Part shown: positions 60,350 through 64,000 of the stretch, piece by piece | How the letters are laid out: each line of letters begins with the position of its first letter | Position numbering within the stretch: position 1 is the stretch's first letter | Source: CAYUPY01 sp964446595 | Lineage (GTDB): Bacteria > Patescibacteriota > Dojkabacteria > J137 > JAEUSD01 | Length of the DNA: 64,000 nt | Direction: 5' to 3' | Assembly (NCBI GenBank): GCA_964446595.1 | Contig: CAYUPY010000001.1 | Span: 1-64,000, forward strand | Notes under the pieces: generated by a model | The model's input: the letters and a program-made list of their open reading frames with translations, nothing else | What the model was told of the DNA's origin: nothing | Database searches by the model: none | Translations under genes and position numbers: made by a program

Positions 60350-60374
60350 TTACAAATTATTATTCCTTTTTTTA

Positions 60375-60839
60375 ATGAAGCTCCCCAAGTCTTTAAAAAT
60401 GTTAAAAGAAATTCCAGTTTTTATTCAAATTCCAATTGCTATAGCCCTCATTTGTTTTGTATGTTTTATTTGTTTTGCCTGTCTGACAGCATTTAGCACA
60501 ATTGCCTCATCCAGTTACACTATTACTACTCAAACGGAACAGACCGACCAACAAGCAACTTATAAAATTGGACAAAAGGTCACTTTGGGCGAATATGTAG
60601 TGCAAGTAGCTAATCTTGAAAACCCTTTTGATTGGACCCTAAGCGATTCAGAGGGATACAATTACCAAGTAAACTTCTTTGCACCTAAAAACCCTGAGCT
60701 GACAAGTGGAAACTTAAACCCCACAAAAATTGCACGTGGCTGGGTCACTTTTGAGGTCAGGGAAGATGCCAACCAACTAACAGCTCAGTTTGATCCATCA
60801 TTCTGGAGTGCAGATAATATTGAAATAGAGCTCTTCTAG
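60375..60839 (+). CDS. small exported or membrane-anchored protein, DUF4352-like
   Basis: A 154-residue protein from ATG 60375 (MKLPKSLKMLKEIP). A longer in-frame start at 60258 would lie upstream of the promoter. One membrane segment (about 15-42, cysteine-rich: ICFVCFICFACLTAF), then an extracellular beta-sandwich-like domain (YKIGQKVTLGEYVVQVANL, GWVTFEVREDANQL). The pattern KIGQxVTLGEYxVxV recalls DUF4352/immunoprotective exported lipoproteins. It is followed one base later by a serine hydrolase gene. Confidence 0.7.
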   Translation: MKLPKSLKMLKEIPVFIQIPIAIALICFVCFICFACLTAFSTIASSSYTITTQTEQTDQQATYKIGQKVTLGEYVVQVANLENPFDWTLSDSEGYNYQVNFFAPKNPELTSGNLNPTKIARGWVTFEVREDANQLTAQFDPSFWSADNIEIELF

Positions 60840-60840
60840 C

Positions 60841-61878
60841 ATGAGCATTGAGCAAAAACTTAGCGAACTACTCAGTAAACAAGTGAACAGCAAAGACGTC
60901 CATAGCGGCGTCTTGGCTGTATGTTCGCCTTCGCAAGATTTTAAGTGGCAAGACGCCGCTGGAGATGCTCATACCGATAGTGAATTCTTCATTGCCAGCA
61001 CAACTAAGATGTTTACCGCAGCCATCATCATGCAGTTAGTTGAAGAAGTAAGGGTTAAACTAGAGGACAAAATATCTAACTACATCGATCAAGATTTAAT
61101 GGCAGGACTTCACCTCTACAAAGGAGTAGACTATTCAGACAACATTACAGTTAGGCATTTGCTCTCAAATACCTCTGGCCTACCTGACTATTTCTCTGGA
61201 AAAGACGAAGCTGGTAAAACGCAGCTAGACCGTCTACTAGAAGACGGAGATACAAACTGGACTGCCGTAGAGGCCATAGAACTAAGTAAGACAAGACAAG
61301 CGCCGTTATTTTCCCCTGGCACTATCGGCAAAGCTCATTATTCGGACACTAACTTCCAATTGCTAAAGCTAATAATAGAGAAAATTACTGACAACTCAAT
61401 AGATCAAGTTGTTTATAGCCGCATATCAGCTAGACTTAACTTAAAGCAAACCTACATGTTTACTGGAAATACTAGTCCCCTGCCTTTCTACTATAAAAAT
61501 ATAGAAATGAATATCCCCAAGGCAATGGCTTCAGTCACAACTGATGGAGGGATGGTGTCTACTGGCAACGAACTACTAACTTTTGTAAAAGGCTTCTTTC
61601 AAGGAGAGTTATTTAGAGCTGAGCTATTAGATGAAATGCAAAACTGGAATCCAATATTTTTCCCCTTACAATACGGTACTGGAATGATGCGGTTCAAACT
61701 ACCACGACTTTTTAGCCCTTTTGCGCCACTTCCAGAGATGTTAGGGCATTCCGGTGTAACTGGAGCTTTTGCCTACTATGTACCGAGCAAAAACCTATAC
61801 ATTGCAGGCACTCTGAATCAAATACATCCTAATAGTCGTCCTTACAAATTATTGGTACAAGTGGCTAACCTGTTCTAG
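60841..61878 (+). CDS. beta-lactamase-family serine hydrolase
   Basis: A 345-residue penicillin-binding-protein/class C beta-lactamase-like hydrolase. The nucleophile motif SxxK is in FIASTTKMFTAA. A tyrosine motif region HYSDTNFQLL stands in for YxN, and the third motif is HSGVTGAF (HxG). No signal peptide is visible, so it is predicted to be cytoplasmic unless the start is wrong. The family includes esterases, D-aminopeptidases and transpeptidase-like enzymes, and the substrate is unknown. It begins one base after the preceding gene and overlaps the convergent response regulator by 4 bases. Confidence 0.88.
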   Translation: MSIEQKLSELLSKQVNSKDVHSGVLAVCSPSQDFKWQDAAGDAHTDSEFFIASTTKMFTAAIIMQLVEEVRVKLEDKISNYIDQDLMAGLHLYKGVDYSDNITVRHLLSNTSGLPDYFSGKDEAGKTQLDRLLEDGDTNWTAVEAIELSKTRQAPLFSPGTIGKAHYSDTNFQLLKLIIEKITDNSIDQVVYSRISARLNLKQTYMFTGNTSPLPFYYKNIEMNIPKAMASVTTDGGMVSTGNELLTFVKGFFQGELFRAELLDEMQNWNPIFFPLQYGTGMMRFKLPRLFSPFAPLPEMLGHSGVTGAFAYYVPSKNLYIAGTLNQIHPNSRPYKLLVQVANLF

Positions 61879-62549
61879 TCCTCTGTAGCCATATAGCCAA
61901 AACCTCTTCTGGTGCGAATGTATTTTTCGCTTTTATCTTTTAGCTTACGTCGCAGTCTGCCAATATACACATCTACAGTTCTAGTCACAATCAGTTTTTC
62001 CATATTCCACACCCGCTCTAGAAGAGTATCACGACTAAACACAGTGCCTTTATTTGAAACTAAAAAGTAGAGTAGTTCGTACTCTTTGGCACTTGTCTTA
62101 ATATATTTACCTTTTTTATAAACTAACTTTTTGAGTGTATCGATTTCCAAATCTCGATACGTAACAATATTCTCGGTAGGCTTACGTACGCTATTTAATC
62201 TAGCCCTAATCCGTGCACACAGTTCTGGAAACTCAAAAGGCTTAACTACATAGTCATTCACTCCTAAATTGAAAGCTTTGACCAAGCTATTTGTATCTTT
62301 ATTCTCAGTTAATACTATCACCGGCACATTAGGGGCTGCCTTTTTAACCTCAAGCAAAGCAGTATCTTCTTTAAGGTTTTTATACACAATCTCCATAATA
62401 ATTAGTCGGGGCCGACTTTTTTTGAGTAAATCTATGGCTTCAAGCGTATCTAGGGCTTGCTCCACTTTGTAGCCCTGTAGTTCCAAATTTTCCTTTAGGT
62501 ATGCCTGCAATTTTTCATCGTTGTCGATAATAAAAATTGTAAACGGCAC
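61875..62549 (-). CDS. OmpR/PhoB-type response regulator with altered phosphorylation site
   Basis: A 224-residue regulator starting at GTG 62549. The receiver (1-115) keeps the switch Thr (T81, IVLTEN) and Lys (K103, VVKPFE). The phospho-acceptor Asp is Glu (E53 in LIIMEIVYKN), and one acidic-pocket Asp is Asn (D9-N10-D11). The C-terminal winged-helix domain (about 125-222) has the usual SAKEYELLYFLVSNKG, LLERVWNM, VDVYIGRLRRKLKD and RGFGYM. It is likely a phosphorylation-independent, perhaps always-on, DNA-binding regulator. No kinase gene is adjacent. Confidence 0.92.
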   Translation of the reverse strand: MPFTIFIIDNDEKLQAYLKENLELQGYKVEQALDTLEAIDLLKKSRPRLIIMEIVYKNLKEDTALLEVKKAAPNVPVIVLTENKDTNSLVKAFNLGVNDYVVKPFEFPELCARIRARLNSVRKPTENIVTYRDLEIDTLKKLVYKKGKYIKTSAKEYELLYFLVSNKGTVFSRDTLLERVWNMEKLIVTRTVDVYIGRLRRKLKDKSEKYIRTRRGFGYMATED

Positions 62550-62621
62550 CGCATTTTGGTTTTGTGGGGATATCGTGATAACCTTATTTTAACAGATTTT
62601 CTATATATCTGTCTCTATACA

Positions 62622-62636
62622 TGCTAATTACGCAGA
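62622..62636 (+). promoter_or_regulatory. extended -10-like promoter, probable leaderless start
   Basis: TGC TAATTA CGCAGA ATG, with the hexamer (62625-62630) 6 bases before the aldo/keto reductase start. Confidence 0.5.
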
Positions 62637-63422
62637 ATGAAGAACCCTATTCCCAGCTTAGGTTTTGGCACCTGGCAGCTTACAGGGCCAATTTGTACAC
62701 AGTCAGTCAGTAAAGCCCTAGAAATTGGCTATAGGCATATCGATACTGCTGACATTTATCAAAATCATCAGGAGGTAGGCGCGGCTATCACTCAATCAGG
62801 TATCAAACGAGAAGACATTTTCCTTACCTCTAAAGTTTGGCGCCAAAGTTTAGCTCCAGAAAAAGTAATAGATGATTGTGACAGGTTCTTACAGGAATTG
62901 AACACTGATTACCTAGATTTATTGTTGATTCATTGGCCTAATCGCTCGGTACCCATTACAGATACCTTGACAGCAATGCAAACCCTCAAATCCGATGGCA
63001 AGGTGAAACACATTGGGGTTAGCAATTTTACTAAAGAGTTACTGACCGAAATCCCCACAGATATCGAGATATTCAATCACCAATTCGAATTTCATCCGAG
63101 CCTACAGCAATCAGAACTAATTGATTATTGTTTTCAGCGCGGCATTTCTGTTTCGGCGTATTCACCTTTAGGACAGGGAGAGGACCTTGCACTCCCAGAG
63201 GTAAAAGAAATAGCGAAATCTCACAATGTTGGGCCGGCAGAAGTAATTCTGGCTTGGATTTTGCAACGCGGCCTGATTGCTATCGTGCGAAGTTCAAATC
63301 CACAACACATTGAAGCCAATTGGCAGAGTCAAAATCTAAAATTAACATCCGAAGAGATAGAATTACTAAACGGGCTTGACCAAAATAACCGTACAGTTAG
63401 CCCAGGATTTGCACCGTTCTAA
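62637..63422 (+). CDS. aldo/keto reductase
   Basis: A 261-residue NADPH-dependent (alpha/beta)8 oxidoreductase, acting on aldehydes or ketones. The catalytic tetrad is visible: Asp and Tyr in HIDTADIYQNHQEVG, Lys in LTSKVWRQ, His in LLLIHWPN. The cofactor segments KVKHIGVSNFTKE and AIVRSSNPQHIEANW are also present. The length is a little below the usual 275-320 because the C-terminal loop is short. The substrate is unknown. It is probably leaderless. Together with the quinone-stress fusion protein nearby it may be part of detoxification, which is inference. Confidence 0.93.
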   Translation: MKNPIPSLGFGTWQLTGPICTQSVSKALEIGYRHIDTADIYQNHQEVGAAITQSGIKREDIFLTSKVWRQSLAPEKVIDDCDRFLQELNTDYLDLLLIHWPNRSVPITDTLTAMQTLKSDGKVKHIGVSNFTKELLTEIPTDIEIFNHQFEFHPSLQQSELIDYCFQRGISVSAYSPLGQGEDLALPEVKEIAKSHNVGPAEVILAWILQRGLIAIVRSSNPQHIEANWQSQNLKLTSEEIELLNGLDQNNRTVSPGFAPF

Positions 63423-63526
63423 TTATTAACAGAATTTACATGATTTTTACAGGGTCTTTATGGCAAATTGACCTCAATCACCTAATATTATTTAAATAGA
63501 TATTTTATTTCTTATCTATAAAACAC

Positions 63527-64000
63527 ATGAGTAAGTTAGCAATAGGTCTGTTTACGGACAGCAAAAGGGCAGGAGAAGCAGTTAGCGAGTTAAATAAAGC
63601 TGGTTTTACTGATCAGATAACAGTAGTGGCCAAAGATGAAGATCAACAATACATTGACACAACGGTACACCAAGTTAAAAATGAGAGTGGAGATGCCACA
63701 GCTGGGGGAGCAATCACTGGTACAATCCTAGGTGGGATTATTGGTTTCTTTGTGGGAGCCAGTGCTATTGCAGTGCCGGGTGGAGTTGTAGTACTGGGTA
63801 CTTTAGCTACTACCTTAATCGGGATGGGCGGCGGAGCTACGATAGGAGCACTTACTGGCGCACTAGTTGAGCGAGGAGTGCCAGAGGAACAAGTAACTAT
63901 TTTTTCGGATCGCCTGCAAGCAGGAGATGTAGCAGTAGTGGCTGAAGTTGATGATGACAAAGTGGATGAGGTGGAAGAAATTATGGAGAACTATAATGTT
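63527..64000 (+). CDS. glycine-zipper stress-type protein (truncated by window end)
   Basis: The frame is open from ATG 63527 to the window end (158 codons). The N-terminal part (MSKLAIGLFTDSKRAGEAVS, ELNKAGFTDQITVV) resembles the general-stress or YflT-like domain. A central Gly-rich hydrophobic stretch (GGAITGTILGGIIGFFVGA, GMGGGATIGALTGALVERG) forms a glycine zipper. An acidic segment follows (VDDDKVDEVEEIMENYNV). Such proteins are stress-induced and membrane-associated. The C-terminus is missing. The 104 bases before the gene hold only AT-rich promoter-like sequence. Confidence 0.82.
   Translation, partial: MSKLAIGLFTDSKRAGEAVSELNKAGFTDQITVVAKDEDQQYIDTTVHQVKNESGDATAGGAITGTILGGIIGFFVGASAIAVPGGVVVLGTLATTLIGMGGGATIGALTGALVERGVPEEQVTIFSDRLQAGDVAVVAEVDDDKVDEVEEIMENYNV

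Noticed and set aside
60258..60374. Longer N-terminus for the exported protein at 60375
   Set aside because: It would begin inside the divergent gene and upstream of the TGCTATAAT promoter.
1..64000. CRISPR arrays, tRNA or rRNA genes, transposases, integrases
   Set aside because: No regularly spaced repeats, cloverleaf-like segments or recombinase motifs were seen on reading through the intergenic regions.

Overview
This window looks like a draft, metagenome-style contig from a bacterium with a reduced, mostly monoderm gene set. I tentatively place it in the Candidate Phyla Radiation (Patescibacteria). The reasons are a type IV pilus cluster full of pseudopilins, many lineage-specific membrane and hypothetical proteins, tight overlapping genes, and no outer-membrane genes. 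Base composition is AT-leaning. UGA is used as a stop (for example at the end of the penicillin-binding protein gene), so the standard bacterial code applies. A run of Ns at 4440-4449 and a nonsense codon in aspS warn that this is draft sequence. No tRNA, rRNA, CRISPR array, transposase or integrase was seen.

Layout. 1-11 kb: the end of aspS, a membrane-anchored surface protein, a zinc-ribbon membrane protein, a class A penicillin-binding protein, uvrB, two large unknown proteins, an endonuclease III without iron-sulfur cysteines, and another unknown. 11-13 kb: prolyl-tRNA synthetase behind a recognisable T-box leader. 13-20 kb: an operon for a 2074-residue multidomain exported protein with several carbohydrate- or peptidoglycan-active-looking domains. 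20-30 kb: a PCMT-like methyltransferase, clpC with a CIRCE operator, a GH1 beta-glycosidase, DUF427, an RND transporter with a small partner, a polytopic membrane protein, and enolase.

30-43 kb is the highlight. A sensor protein (CHASE-PAS), a multi-PAS histidine kinase and a stand-alone receiver run directly into pilB, pilC and six pilin-like genes. Two of the six are tandem paralogs that join a type IV pilin N-terminus, an LVIVD-type beta-propeller and a C-terminal CBM2-like carbohydrate-binding module. The inferred picture is a sensory-controlled pilus whose minor subunits bind cellulose or a related polysaccharide.

43-54 kb: small ORFs, gpmI, a MazG-like hydrolase, a glycosyltransferase, three decayed loci (one a DUF3095 remnant), a DEAD-box helicase, typA, rlmN, a ribbon-helix-helix regulator and small envelope proteins. 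54-64 kb: an MhqO-MhqD-like fusion, a Nudix protein, an FMN-barrel protein, a degenerate methyltransferase-like protein, membrane proteins, a serine hydrolase, a response regulator lacking its phospho-aspartate, an aldo/keto reductase and a truncated glycine-zipper stress protein.

Two genome-wide patterns also stand out. Many genes carry a near-perfect extended -10 box only 5-6 bases before the ATG, which predicts leaderless mRNAs. Many coding regions contain perfect GC-rich inverted repeats of 10-13 bp with tiny loops, unrelated in sequence to one another.
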